Of a stretch of DNA of 64,000 nt, positions 34,860 to 46,984 are shown piece after piece. This stretch comes from Sipunculus nudus (Eukaryota > Annelida > Sipuncula > Golfingiida > Sipunculidae). The stretch spans positions 73,544,401-73,608,400 of the forward strand of contig CM049315.1 of NCBI GenBank assembly GCA_026874595.1, written 5' to 3'. The number at the start of each line of letters is the position of its first letter. The stretch's first letter is position 1. The notes under the pieces are model-generated. The model was not told the origin of the DNA. It did not search any database and worked only from the letters and a program-made list of their open reading frames with translations. The translations under genes were made by a program, and so were the position numbers.

Positions 34860-37800
34860 TTCCACAATAGCAGAATATCAAAATTTTTCCAGACAAGGAA
34901 ATGCGGTAAGGCCGGTTGAATCTACATTTTATATATAATCAATATAAATATTAACAACACCTAAGTATATCAAACATCTGTTGCAGTTAATAAGACAAAA
35001 AAAACAGGTTAAAGGTTAAATGTAGCCAAATAAGGTAAAAAGGTCACGTCACCCGTTCATTCTTTAATTGGCCCCGTGTATTACAGTTAAAATATTGGAG
35101 CTCAGCCTTTCAGATATGTATATCAATACTGCATAGATGTTTGGGTGATAAAGATCATACAATATAGGTGCGATCTGGGCAGCTCAGTGTAAGATTGGAG
35201 TTTACATTGGAAGTCTACTTGGACTGGACCATTATTTTTACTCGACAGCACCTGTATAGAAAGTAATTTTGTCGGCCGCACATTATGATTAAGAATTTAA
35301 TGTGTATCATACCATACACTCGTCGTCTATCCCAGCAAGACCATATGTTTTAATGTGTCTGAATATGTAGTTACAAAGAAGACAGGTTATTGAAACAATG
35401 TGTTGAGCAATCTTAATATTTGATCCTTGAGGAGATGTGCATTTATGCATCTCAGTCACGATAAATGATATACAGACAAGTGAGACAATTCTCAGATTTG
35501 TTATAAAAGCAGCATTTTTTTACGCCTTTTCTATAGAATATTTCACTGAAATGACAAATTAGGCATGTGGGTTGTTCAGATCTTTGCCCTGGGAGACTGT
35601 GGATACCTTTAGAGTAAAAAAATAAGTTAATGTGGACTTATGAAGATCAGGTGGGTGTTTAATACGTTTAAAATAAATTAGTCTCCATAAAAACAAATGT
35701 CAGTATTATTATCGATTTGCGTTATTTAGACCAAGTTTTACATTCTAAATTGTTTAGAAATAGGTTGTAATGTCAGACTGAGTCAACTTTTATTGTTTAT
35801 GATTATAAAGTTATGTAAGTGAACATTAATATGCTAAAGTTGTAGTATAATGTTGGGACCGCAATTTTAGTGCAAGTTTAAAGTTCTGTAGAAGCAAACA
35901 CGATATATCTATCAGGAAAAAAGGGGTTTTGCCTTAAGTTAACCTACATATTTTGTTGTTCAGAGGTGTTTGTCAATGTTGGATTCCTTAGCTTAAGAAC
36001 CTTTTAGAGTGAATTTCAGGGAGTAAAATTTGGAATAAAATTGGTCGATTTGTTATTCAGCTATAATACTTTCAAGCTTTCATTTTTTATAGACATCTTG
36101 TTTGATAGATAAAATAAAATCATTTCATAAAGATATTTGTTTCCTAATACGGGAAATAAAATGGCCTATAAACTGATTAAACCGCAGGTTTCCATATAAT
36201 ATATAAAAATGAATCATGTATCTATGGTATTTATTTTACTATAACCAAAATGAAATAGAAAAAAATCGTCTTATGTTAAATATAAGAATATAATAAGGAA
36301 TAAGAAATGTAGATTAATATTCTACAGGACATGGACTCTAGATGAAATAATGAATAACTAAGTAACACCATATTTATTTAGCTATTGTAGAAAGCCATTA
36401 AATAAACAAGACAGTTTGGTACATAACAAAAATGCAAGACAGATTTATTGTAAAAAGTACTACAATATACCAAGAAGACTAAAAGACAGGATATATTGAT
36501 TCATCTAAAATAAAATTTTGGAAATCAAGAACGCATATTTTTTGGCTCATAAAGAACATAACAGGATAATTGTAGACTGATATGTATTATGTATTTACAT
36601 TTTCAACCTACAGGCCATCCATGTCTGGTCCCTACAGCCTTGCCTGGGTGAACTTATTAGTGATGCAACACTGCTGTCACAAATGTAGGATCACGTGGCA
36701 AGCCTGACCCCCCCCCCCCCCCAGCCCAACCAGATATATTGCATTTCTTTAATTGCATTGCTGTTTCCGATCCAATGTATTCAACTTTTCCTGAATCAAG
36801 TGTTATATCCGATATTATTATATATTATATTATTATTTAAAAAAATATTTCAAGAAAAAAATAAATACATCTTTGTATATAATGTGACGTTGCCTGAGCA
36901 GATTAACCATAAATGTTGATGCAATTTAGAATCGTTAATCAACTTAAATTTACAAATATAATTGATATATACTGTAAATGTATAGCAAAAAAATTATAAA
37001 TCTTGTCCAAAATTTCCCTTAACAAAAAATTGATGTATTAAAAAATGAGGATCTAATGCAAACATTCGTTCCGTATTTTTCTGCCTCAGTAGAATGGAAT
37101 TAAAGTGATTTGCTTTGAATTTCTATCTCTCTGTTTGTTTTGAAATATTCAATAATTATGAATAAAACTGTTTTACCTGTAAGCACTTTTGGATTAAATT
37201 TTGTATCCTGTATGTTTATGCAAACGTGTTGTAACTTTCCTCACTCCCTGCCACTTAGTATTTGTTTGGGACAATATTCTTCTGGCAACTGCCTAAAATT
37301 TATAACTGGTAAATATAGAAAAAAATATACAGAGGTACAAAGGTGTTTTTAAACTCTCATCCTCCCCCTCCCCCCCCCCCCATCCCCACCCCCAATCAGG
37401 TCCTTCCACCTGTGGGATGGGAACATTATGTTTGCATATATTAAAAAACAATGGATTTAATTGGATAGTGTAAACTGCTGAACGGTCAACAGCTTATCAA
37501 AAAGCCAACTAATGATCATTGTAATAGTATACATCTCATATTCACAAACTGCTATAGCCTGATATGTTTTAGTTGGTCACAAAAGCTTATTTAAGAATAT
37601 TCAAAAGTTGGTGCATTGGAATGATAATTAATCACCTCCCTCCCTCCCCCCCCCCCCCCCCCCACCGTTTATGTGCTTAAATAATATATTTCTAAATACT
37701 AATATAATATCAGTTACATTATAACATTCATGTTGCAGATGGGCCAAAGAGGGAAATGTTCAGGTGTATTATTAAATAGTTTAAAACTAAATATTCGTGT

Positions 37801-38600
37801 ATTACACATTACAATATATCCTTATCAGATATAGTGTATGCTCATTTAAAAATGGATTTGTTCCCAGCTTTTTATTTGAATCAATAAATGGAAGAAACCA
37901 TAGTCGCTTGCCAAGTGTCAGAATATGCTGCTGAAGATGGGGGCCTATTCTTGAAGGGGGAGGGAGGGGGGGATTAATTGTCTGGTTTTGCTGTGGCACC
38001 TGCGGTGCCAAGAATAACTAGTTGAAGTAACAAGACAATAGAAATAACTATGTCTGGGGTACATATAAATTGAATAAATAAAAATAAAGTGTTTCATCTG
38101 AAAAGATAGATATCTGTAATCATAACTGGCCCACCGGTAACAGTGGAATAACACTGTGAAATTAGGGAGAAGATAAAAATTTAATTTTTTTGTAGAAAAG
38201 CACTAACCTGATCTGTTTTTACCTAATTTGTATGCCTGCCAGTTGCATTTATTATACAGCAGATAACAAAATACATCTTTTTTCCCCACCCGTAACATGT
38301 CCCACCTGTAACAAGGTAAAGAATATTGCTTGCTTCATAAAAATTATATTTAACAACTCATATAAATTTTATATTATTTTTTTAACTCCCTTTATAGGTG
38401 AAAACTGTACTATGAATTTCTGTTGTACTGTACTTTTTAGGCCTTCTGACTTTAATATTTTGATATTTACAGGAAGGTAGTTTATCATGTTATTTTTTAT
38501 TCATATATCGTGTCTGAAATATACTTCTGCTTACAAAATCTGGATTTAAATCCCTTTTTTTTTTGTTTTGAACATCATACAATATACAAATTTTATTTTG
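34860..38600. other. Non-coding spacer with C-runs
   Basis: No exon with supporting motifs was found. C homopolymers or C-rich runs lie at 36708-36722, 37360-37382 and 37637-37662. Short frames are chance products of AT-rich or C-rich sequence. Confidence 0.5.
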
Positions 38601-38673
38601 AAAATAAGCAAATGACAAATAGAAACTGGTAACAGATGATAACACGTTTCAGTAACATCGCTGATAGGGACAT

Positions 38674-38955
38674 ATGACAGTTAAAGGTGAAACTAAAGGC
38701 AGACATGGTAAAAATTCGGAAAATAATTGTGTGGGTGTAAAAAAGAAAATGGAAAAATGGAAAAGTTGGGAAACATCAGTACACTTAATAATGTACAAGC
38801 CAAACAATTATCCTTCAAATGATGCTAGAAATCAAGCCAGTTGGTCATCACAGAAAAAAAAACATAAAAAAATGCTAAAAAAAGCCAAGGATCAAGGTTT
38901 ATCAGATAAATATAATTGCCTGAGGATCTCCATTTTAAATCTCCATTTCAAATAA
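38674..38955 (+). other. Unidentified lysine-rich open frame, 93 codons
   Basis: The frame reads MTVKGETKGRHGKNSENNCV, then KKKMEKWKSWETSV, then WSSQKKKHKKMLKKAKDQGL and ends ILNLHFK. It is strongly basic with many Trp-Ser or Trp-Lys pairs. It lies about 1.3 kb upstream of the Helentron helicase fragment in the same orientation and might be a relic of the same element. I recognise no domain. Confidence 0.25.
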
Positions 38956-39399
38956 ATAAAGGGACTTGTTGGGGTATACATCCACTACTTTTTCACTGAT
39001 AAACCTCATATAGTATGTTTTAAACTTCTAAGTATAAACTTAATTTTAACAAGATACTTTCTATTATTCTGGTATTAAGCTCTTTTTAAATATGTGCATC
39101 TTGTATGTATATACTATCATTTCCTTGCTGGGTATACAGCTAGAAAATAGTAAATACACATCCTGTGTGATGTGAGAATCCACAGGTGTTCTGCTGGCAG
39201 GTGCATGAAATCAGGATCAGGAGCACTGGCTCAGTAGTCAGTATGGGGTGCTCAGCATGTGGCCTGCCAGACACCACCATATCATCACTGGCAGGTGTCA
39301 ATTGTGAAGTGATCACTAAAAGCAATTTAATGTATATTGAATAAAAAGAATGATCTGTTGCAGACTATATGTTTGTTCTTGTGTACATAAATTGGTACA

Positions 39400-40205
39400 T
39401 GTGTTTGTTATTGTTAACTTTATTTGTATATATGTAAAGCAGCGTTGATCCAATGCACACAATATTTTTCGGAAAATGTAGTTCAAGGAGTAATCCAGAA
39501 GAGACCATGTTGTGGTGATGTAGCATAATATATAACTTATTTTTTTTTATTTAAATGAATTAAGATATAATTAAACAAATCTATGGGTCTAATTTGATAA
39601 TATATGAACCAAATTATGGATAACTTAAGGAGCAATTGGAATTGTGAATGTTCAATGTAGAAATGTTTTCATGTGAATTTCCCTCTTCTCCTCTCCCCCC
39701 CCCCACACACACACTCTCACAAAGTATATATAATATATGTTTTGTATTGTTAACTGTATTTTTTTTAATGTAAAACTGTGTTGATCCAATGTACACAATA
39801 TATATTGAAAAAGTAGTTCAAGGGGTAATCCAGAAGATATTGTGTTGTGCTGATGTAGCATATTAGAAAAAAATAAGGTCTCATTATACATTAAACCCCT
39901 ATATTCACATTTAAAGTTTCTTAATTCATATTAAACCCCATACAGTGTACATTATTTCAAAACTCTTGTAAAGAGTAATCCCTCTGATGGTATACCCATT
40001 CATTTATTTATAATTCATTTTCATATGATTTTGGAATATGTATAAATATTTTAAAATTTTATTTTAAAAAGTTCATTATTTTAGGGCCCAGTTTTAATAA
40101 TGCACTAGTATAATCTATATGACAATATATGTCACATTCCTTCTCTGCCCTGCCCCCCCGCACACACACACTTTCACTATACGTATATTGTAATATATTG
40201 TATAT
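39400..40205. repeat. Decayed direct repeats of about 330-410 bp
   Basis: The block 'ttgatccaatgcacacaata' plus 'gtagttcaaggagtaatcca' plus 'gatgtagcatantata' occurs at about 39447-39530 and 39780-39865. The block of CCCCCC followed by CACACACAC and 'actataatatattgt'-like bases occurs at 39700-39740 and 40150-40200. Two to three worn units precede the helicase fragment. Confidence 0.55.
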
Positions 40206-40209
40206 GAAC

Positions 40210-41040
40210 TAACTCAGATAATGCGTCAGAAAGACGATGCATATTTTGCAGAAATACTAAACCGCTGGAGAGAAGGGAATCAGACACAAGAAGACATTCA
40301 GACTCTGAAATCTAGGATAATCAGCACTGACAGTTCAAATCCCACCGATGCACCACATCACTTCACAAACAATGCTTATGTAGACCAACACAATGTTCAA
40401 GTGTATCTTCAGTCAAACACTCACAAAGTCATAATTACTGCAGTGGACACAGTTCTTGCAGATCTGAATGACAACATCAAGCAAGAAGTCATATCTAGAA
40501 TCCCTGATAATCCATCAAAAACCGCTGGTCTGTTACACAAGTTACACGCAGCTACAGGACTCCCTTTCGATATTGCCTGTAATGTTTCTGTTCAAGATGG
40601 AATAACCAGTGGGTGTTCATGTGTCCTAAAAAAATTCAGTATCTACAAAATAACCCTACACCAGCAATTCTATTGGTTCAGTTTCCAGACTGCAACATTG
40701 GTACTGAAACAAGAGGAAAATATCATTCCTTCTATACACCTGATATTGATATAAAAGGAACCCCAGTATTTGCTATTAAACGGTCTATATAACAGGAAGG
40801 AACCATATGTGTTACTCGTTACTCTAAAAATAGGAGCTGCAAAAACAATCTGGAAAGCACAAGGATCCACATTTGATCAGGTGGTAACAGATATAACAAG
40901 CAGAAGGGAAATTATGCATGGTCACTATGTAGCACTTAGCAGAGCAAGACAGATGAATCGCCTATACGTACTGAATTTACTTGATCATAAATTGCTACTG
41001 ATCCTCAGGTCAAAAATGAAATGAACCGATTATGCAATGA
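40210..41040 (+). pseudogene. PIF1-type helicase C-terminal part of a Helitron (Helentron-like)
   Basis: Two frames carry it. The first (40221 on) reads MRQKDDAYFAEILNRWREGN, then EDIQTLKSRI, then PTDAPHHFTNNAYVDQHN. The second (to 41024) reads IWKAQGSTFDQVVTDI and HGHYVALSRARQMNRLYVLN. These are the region before helicase motif V, and motifs V and VI (KAQGST and YVALSRAR), of PIF1 helicases as found in Helitrons. There is a frameshift near 40610-40800, and the N-terminal ATPase motifs and the Rep domain are missing. It is inactive. Confidence 0.65.
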
Positions 41041-41356
41041 CATGCCTCTGAAAATGAATTTCAAACAACCATCTGTTGAATCAATGAATTATTACAGGTT
41101 ATCTACCATAACACGCGGCCCCTACATTTGCATCATCAGGATGTTAAATCTGATTGCCATATACTGAACGCCCATATCATTGATTTTGCAGAGTCACGCC
41201 TTTGCTCTAGAGACCAAATGAAATGTATGAAATACCTCATTACAAACTTATCAGAAATGATCAAATAGCTGTCAGAGGAACAACAACAAAAAAAGACCAC
41301 CTCATGGTTAAGCCATTTATATACATGAACAGCTGAGTCCCCATGTAACCCTTCAC

Positions 41357-41364
41357 CACCACAC
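41357..41364. repeat. hAT target-site duplication, left
   Basis: CACCACAC, exactly repeated at 44753-44760 on the other side of the element. Confidence 0.85.
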
Positions 41365-41377
41365 CAGAATTGGGTCC

Positions 41378-41530
41378 AAAAGTACTCCTACTCATAGTAC
41401 TCGTACTCATGAGTACTTTTTTAAATAAACAGTACTCGTACTCGAGTACTTTTTTTTAAATCACAAAAGTACTCGTACTTCTACTCGAGTACTTTGAAAG
41501 TATTCGGTACTCATATGAGTACTTCATGAG
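41378..41530. repeat. Left subterminal GTACT array of the hAT element
   Basis: Dense AGTACTCGTACT and GAGTACTTTT motifs on both strands, mirrored at 44597-44742. In hAT elements such subterminal arrays are transposase-binding regions; here that is inference. Confidence 0.75.
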
Positions 41531-41623
41531 TACTTTTGGGTATTTCATATTTTTCTAAATAAACTTTTATCTCATTTTATTATATTAGTAATAGTTTATT
41601 ATAGAATATTACAGAAAGATATA

Positions 41624-42026
41624 TATAATATATAACATATATAATATCATATATAATAGTACTAAAAGAAATCCGTCTGTTACTATAACTGAAACTATTA
41701 CAGCATTGATAACTACTATTATTACTTTGCTTCTTTTACTAATACTAACACTTTTATTTAAGATAAAATATAAATGAATTTAACTATTTTATTATTAATA
41801 CATTCATGCAATTTATGTGTACAAGTGTACAGCAATATATTTCCAGCAATATAAGTACCACAAAATGTTCAATAAAGCATTAAATCAGCAAATTCATACT
41901 GAGTTAGATTTTTTGCTCTTAAAATATAACTCAGTATGAATTTGCTGATTTAATGTTTTATATAATATATAACATATATAATATCATATATAATAGTACT
42001 AAAAGAAATCCGTCTGTTACTATAAC
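41624..42026. repeat. 66-bp direct repeat pair inside the hAT element
   Basis: 41624-41689 and 41961-42026 are identical. They begin TATAATATATAACATATA and end GTCTGTTACTATAAC. The second copy lies exactly between two palindromes. Confidence 0.9.
41878..41955. repeat. Perfect palindrome 1 (29-bp arms, 20-nt loop)
   Basis: The arms are 41878-41906 and 41927-41955, perfectly complementary. The loop GATTTTTTGCTCTTAAAATA (41907-41926) is essentially the same as the loop of palindrome 2. Confidence 0.93.
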
Positions 42027-42028
42027 AT

Positions 42029-42165
42029 AAATTGAATTGTGGCAAATCTTAACTTTTTTTTATTTTTGGATCTTTCAAAAATTAGATTTTTTTTTGCTCT
42101 TAAAATATAATTTTTGAAAGATCCCAAAATAAAAAAAAAGTTAAGATTTGCCACAATTCAAATTA
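42029..42165. repeat. Near-perfect palindrome 2 (about 55-bp arms, same loop)
   Basis: The left arm starts with AATTGAATTGTGGCAAATC and the right arm ends with its complement, with a few one-base length differences. The loop is again GAT(T)nGCTCTTAAAATA, flanked by TTA and TAA as in palindrome 1. Confidence 0.9.
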
Positions 42166-42807
42166 ATATACAAATTAAAATACAAATAAATATACTCAGA
42201 ACCTGTTGATCATAACATAAATTCAGCAGTGCTCTGAGGCCTGGGCTAATCAAGCTTGAATTAATTTAAATATGAAACTAACCGTGATTGTAGGTTTAGC
42301 ACATTTTCAGTGGGAATTGCAGTCTTTGATGAGCTCTGTACACCGACTGTGGCACAACTAAGACTCAACTGTTGACTGTCAACTGACTGACCCATGAAAA
42401 GCTGTGACTATCAGACCATACACCGCGTAGCTGGTACAACATAGGCTTCGGCATCACATTCTCCTATCAGCGGACAATAACTTGCCCAACATACAGTATG
42501 CTCATAAAGGACTTCTCCAATGTTTAATGACCAAGCCTACTTAATGAATCAACAATGAGAACCAGGGGTTAACCTCAAGCCAAAGCCTTCTGTCCAATGC
42601 CCACTGGACCATGAAACCACCCACCATTAACTAATCACACTACACTGGGCCCTACATTATGCTCTTTCAACCTAATCAAACAAACATGCACTCAATTTAT
42701 CAGATGTGTTAGCCTAGGGTTGTAATAGCAAAGTGATAGCTATTATTCTATTACTAGGGATACTTTAACCACTATTAATTCAAATTTCTTTTCTATCAAT
42801 TGTAATA

Positions 42808-43832
42808 TTGTATATTATTAGATATACAAAATCCCCGTCATGTGATAAGATTCAAAACAGAGCCCTGCGTTACTTTTTAGGCGTTCATGAGTTTTGTCCA
42901 ATTGCAGCTTTAAATGGTGACATTGGATGGTTAACATGTGGACATCGTCGTTTCATCAATATAACACGTTTTTGGAATCACTTGTTGGATGTATGGATTA
43001 TAGTAGACTGACCAAGAAAGTATTCATATGGGATTATAGCCAAGTCACAGATAACTGGTGCTCAGATCTTGAGAATATACTCAATTCCATTGATTTATTA
43101 CACATATATAATGAAATGGCGCCATGCTGCATGCTTACGTAATCTGGAACAAAAGTTGCGTTCCGATTATCAAAATAAATGGATCGAACAATGTCGATCA
43201 ACACCTAAATTAGGAACTTATACCAGTTTTAAAACCACATATAGTACAGAAGTATATGCTAAAAAGGTTATGACCCGACAGCAAAGATCACTACTTGCTC
43301 AGATAGATGTGGTATACTCCCACTGAATATAGAAACTGGCAGATTTCAAAATATTAAAGATGACGTTACAAAACAATATAGAAAAACTAAAAATTGAAGA
43401 AAGGGTTTGTCCCATATGTAATGATGGTGAAGTCGAAGATGAAAAACACTTCATTTTTTAATGTTCTGCTTACAATACACTCTGAACAAATCTATTTGAT
43501 AAAGCGTCCTGCAATTATGTACAATTTCCTCTTCTTGATAAAACAGATCAATTGGTTTATTTAAAGAATGGTGGTTGTAAGATTTTGGCTGAATACTTGG
43601 TCCGCTCTTGGAACAAGAGGAAAGATTTACTTTTCTCTTAATCTGTTAGAACATGCGCAACCCGATGATGTTCATTATTGTTAAAAGTCTACCACTATGT
43701 CTTTATTGTCTTATACTTGAGGTGACATATAAGACCAAGGAGGGCTGGGTAACTGACTGATGTGCCTATGACTAAGTTTAGATCATGTTACATGTAACTA
43801 TAATAATAAACTGTCTGTCTGTCCGTCTGTTA
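42808..43832 (+). mobile_element. LINE 3' fragment (C-terminal domain and tail)
   Basis: Frames on the plus strand read CDKIQNRALRYFLGVHEFCP, then IAALNGDIGWLTCGHRRFIN, then RLTKKVFIWDY, then CRSTPKLGTYTSFKTTYSTE, and near 43405 CPICNDGEVEDEKHF followed by a stop. This is the region after the reverse transcriptase of a family of invertebrate non-LTR elements, ending in a CxxC zinc knuckle. There are several frameshifts. The tail ends in a CTGTCTGTCTGTCCGTCTG microsatellite at 43810-43832. It is nested inside the hAT element. Confidence 0.7.
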
Positions 43833-44596
43833 ATATTACTCTTACTTACTTTGAAAACCTGTAATATTCTATTTATATTACGCATTACTATTGCCTCATT
43901 CCTTGTTGTAATAATCACTGACGTAACTGATGTTAATACTCATAAATTATTGCACATGATGAATGACATGGTCAGTCTGTCAGATATGTTGTTTTATTCT
44001 ATTTTCACATATACCGGTTGTTATTAAATATCTACATTAGGCTATACAGCCACATATTATTCATAAGTTGATATTATATAAGTAATAACATATGGTTGTT
44101 ATTATCATTATAATTGTTATCATTGTTATTATTATATGATTACATATGGTTAACATATGGTTATATGCTTTATACAATGTCAGTGAGATTTCATTTAACA
44201 ATATAATTTTATTTATTAACATTTATGCAACTTTCTTATGTTGTAGTTTCTGAACATTTCCACCACTTTTTTTTTTAAATTGCATAATACAACATTAAGT
44301 AAATTGTTTATCTTGTCCTGGCTAAGAAATATATTTTTGAGAACCTACGAGAGCAGATGTTTCTTCAATGCAAACTGTCTACTTTAATAAGTCAATGCTT
44401 TGATATATTTCAACTGTATATGGCCTGTTTATATGCCTTAGAGTTTGCATTTCGCCCCGGTATTTTGATTACGCATAACACAACATTGTATATATTGTTT
44501 TTTTGTACTGGGTTTTCATTGATAAAGATATTTTTAACTTTCTGAGAATATATTTAATTCAATAACATCATTAAACAAACTTGGTTACAAAAAGTA

Positions 44597-44742
44597 CTCA
44601 TTTAGGTACTCATGAGTACATTTTGAGTACTCGGTACTCGTACTCAAGTACTTTTGAAAAAAGTACAAAAGTACTCATCCCTGTACTAGAGTACTTTTAA
44701 AGAACTCAGTACTCATACTCGAGTACTTTAAAAGTACTCGGA
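44597..44742. repeat. Right subterminal GTACT array of the hAT element
   Basis: Mirror of 41378-41530. Repeated GTACTCATGAGTAC and GAGTACTTTTAAAG motifs run up to the terminal GGACCCAACTCTG. Confidence 0.75.
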
Positions 44743-44752
44743 CCCAACTCTG

Positions 44753-44760
44753 CACCACAC
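44753..44760. repeat. hAT target-site duplication, right
   Basis: CACCACAC, identical to 41357-41364. The flanking host sequence resumes directly (AACACCACA). Confidence 0.85.
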
Positions 44761-44799
44761 AACACCACATTTTAAGTCATCTCTTCTCTTTATTCACAC

Positions 44800-45175
44800 T
44801 CAGACTCAGTCACTTCAGATTGTTTTCCTCTATAGGTTACCCGCATGTCCCATCAGTAACTTCTTCTCTGAACTCCAAGTTTTAGTCTCTCAAGTTGACC
44901 TCAATCTGCCTATAGTGTTCATGGGCGATTTCAATATTGACATTTCTTATATAATATATAACACCAAACTGACACAATTATGTGAACTCTTTGAATGTCA
45001 ACAACTAGTCAGAGAACCAACCAATGACCATGGAAATACCATAGATCTTATCTTTACTAACTGTTTAAATGCTTCAGTTTCAACATTAGAAAACACATGG
45101 TCAGATCACAAGATATTATTAGCAACAATCCCCCATTCTTCAATTCAGATCAAACATGGCAACTTCTCATAGCTT
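44800..45175 (+). pseudogene. AP-type endonuclease fragment of the Helentron remnant
   Basis: The frame at 44915-45172 reads MGDFNIDISYIIYNT, then LCELFECQQLVREPTNDHGN, then TIDLIFTNCLNASV and ENTWSDHKILLATIP. GDFN and SDH are catalytic motifs of exonuclease-endonuclease-phosphatase enzymes. The helicase fragment on the same strand just left of the hAT insertion suggests both were one element of the Helentron type, which carries such an endonuclease. A free LINE endonuclease is the alternative. The N-terminal half is not preserved. Confidence 0.6.
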
Positions 45176-46440
45176 AATCTACCATTTCTTCTCTATATAT
45201 ACCTTAAAGACATTCTGTCTCCTCTCCCATTAAGCAACAACTGCTTCCCAAAACATATGAGTTTTCTACTTTTCCATAATTATGTTGATGTATTAAATGT
45301 GTATTTTTATACTTGCAAATCTCCACTTCCTTCCTCTGCAATTTACAACATCTTGTCATTCCCAATGCAATATTTTAGACACATATTCTTGTACATATTT
45401 GATATACTGATACTTCCATATTACTAATCTGCTCAACTACATAATTAATACAAAAATTACATCTGTCAAAATGAAATCTTACATACCTATAAATGGTGAT
45501 ACAATTATATCTGTCACATTCAGCTGAGCTCCGTGACATATGGGTCCCTTGTTTCGTTTATACACTTAATATCTTGGTTTATTGTTTGCATGTAGCTTTC
45601 CTAGTCCCGAATTAAAAAAAAGTATGGTCACGTGACAATTCTACATATTTTCAGGCTACAGGTGTATAATATTACAATGTAAATGGTAATGATAGAAAGT
45701 ACTCTTCCTTAGCTTTCTCACGGTATATATTTTACTATATTTCATTAAACCGTGGTGGGTCTAAGAATATTTTGTCTTCCCTACCCCTCTTCATTTTCAT
45801 GCGAAAAGAGGGTACTGTGATACGCAAGGCGAAGATGGTTTTCAGGCTCTGAAACTTATGTCGTAGGTACTCTATAAGGGCACCCCCTCTGAAATCATCC
45901 GTTTTGGTGTACTATACCCCTATACAAACTTTGGTGCTTTCATCCGGTCTGTAACTATAAGGCCAAAATCTGACCCTAAGCCACCTGACTATATGAAGAA
46001 TGTCCATTCAGTCTTCCAATGGAAAAATTGGAATTTATGAACACATCTGAGTCTTTAAGGAAGGACATTGAATTGTCAGAGCTAAGGACTCTTCAAACGA
46101 TCATTGAAAGTTTTATAGGTGTAAAAAATCATTTAATCTCTTTTAATTTATTAAAAAAGAAAAGGTTTAATCTTCTGAGTAAATTTTATTGTATCAATTC
46201 AAAGCATTTCAATTTTATGTTTGTGACAAGAACATTTGCAAAAGTGCTGTTTTTAAAACAAAGGCTGTCATCTTAAATCAGAACCCATACGAACTGACGC
46301 CATCATACGCGAAACCGTAATTCTAGCCCACGTTAACTCCAATAACTGACGTTTTGCGATTCCAGTATGAACCGTAATGTGTACATATAAGCATGCTTGT
46401 AAAACAACGTTTTTCTCTTATTTAAAGGCAAAAGTATAAG
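45176..46440. other. No gene seen
   Basis: AT-rich spacer. The frame at 46019-46276 (+) has a leucine-rich, Lys/Phe-rich composition and no recognised domain. Confidence 0.5.
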
Positions 46441-46452
46441 GGAGATTGTGAC

Positions 46453-46647
46453 ATGGCGGAATTTATCATTCCCAAACTGTGGGAAAATGTTCACTATCAT
46501 GTTTTCATCGCGCACGGTAAGGAAGTCAAGAAAAAAGTCCAACCGAAATTCAAAGCCTATCTTCGAGGAGAAGGATACAGATTTTACGAGAAAAAGGCTT
46601 CGTTGCTGCGTTGTGAAAAAGGCACAGTCGAAATAGGTGACCGATAA
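46453..46647 (+). pseudogene. TIR-domain-like N-terminal fragment
   Basis: The frame reads MAEFIIPKLWENVHYHVFIA, then HGKEVKKKVQPKFKAYLRGE, then GYRFYEKKASLL and GTVEIGDR before TAA. The order of a strand with (H/D)VFI(A/S)H, a helix ending in a Leu-Gly turn, GY(R/K)(F/C), then an acidic or basic loop and a helix start is that of the first half of a Toll/interleukin-1 receptor (TIR) domain. The second half is missing, so this is a relic or a single exon of a larger gene. No partner exon was found. Confidence 0.35.
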
Positions 46648-46984
46648 GCCACAGTCGCAGCTCTATACTCGTCATCACCAAAGACTACATGTAGACTGAA
46701 GAGTTTTAGAGTGTGATCAACGAGGCTATTAACTGGTCTTATTTGATTGAAAAATGGGTTTTGCTTTCCAATTTTTTTCCACAGTTTATTGCTCAAAGCT
46801 GCCTGTAACAAATTAGATCCGATCTGGTTCCGACAGCTAGAACCTAGGACCGTAGGATACTACATATGTTACAATGCACAATAACAGTTTAAATTCTATT
46901 TTTCATTTCTACTTCGAAGACAATTTTCAGGTTGCCTGTATTGCCATATTAAAATTTACTGATACACATTTTTGCTATGAGAAT

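Larger units (their letters stand above)
41365..44752. mobile_element. Non-autonomous hAT-type DNA transposon, 3388 bp
   Basis: The left terminus is CAGAATTGGGTCC. The reverse complement of the right terminus is CAGAGTTGGGTCC, giving 13-bp inverted repeats with one mismatch. A perfect 8-bp duplication, CACCACAC, flanks it (41357-41364 and 44753-44760). An 8-bp duplication and CAG ends are diagnostic of the hAT superfamily. Both ends continue into subterminal arrays of AGTACTCGTACTC-like motifs (41378-41530 and 44597-44742). No transposase frame is visible. The interior holds two palindromes, a 66-bp direct repeat and a LINE 3' fragment. It is inserted into the Helentron remnant, whose helicase part lies to the left and endonuclease part to the right. 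Confidence 0.85.
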
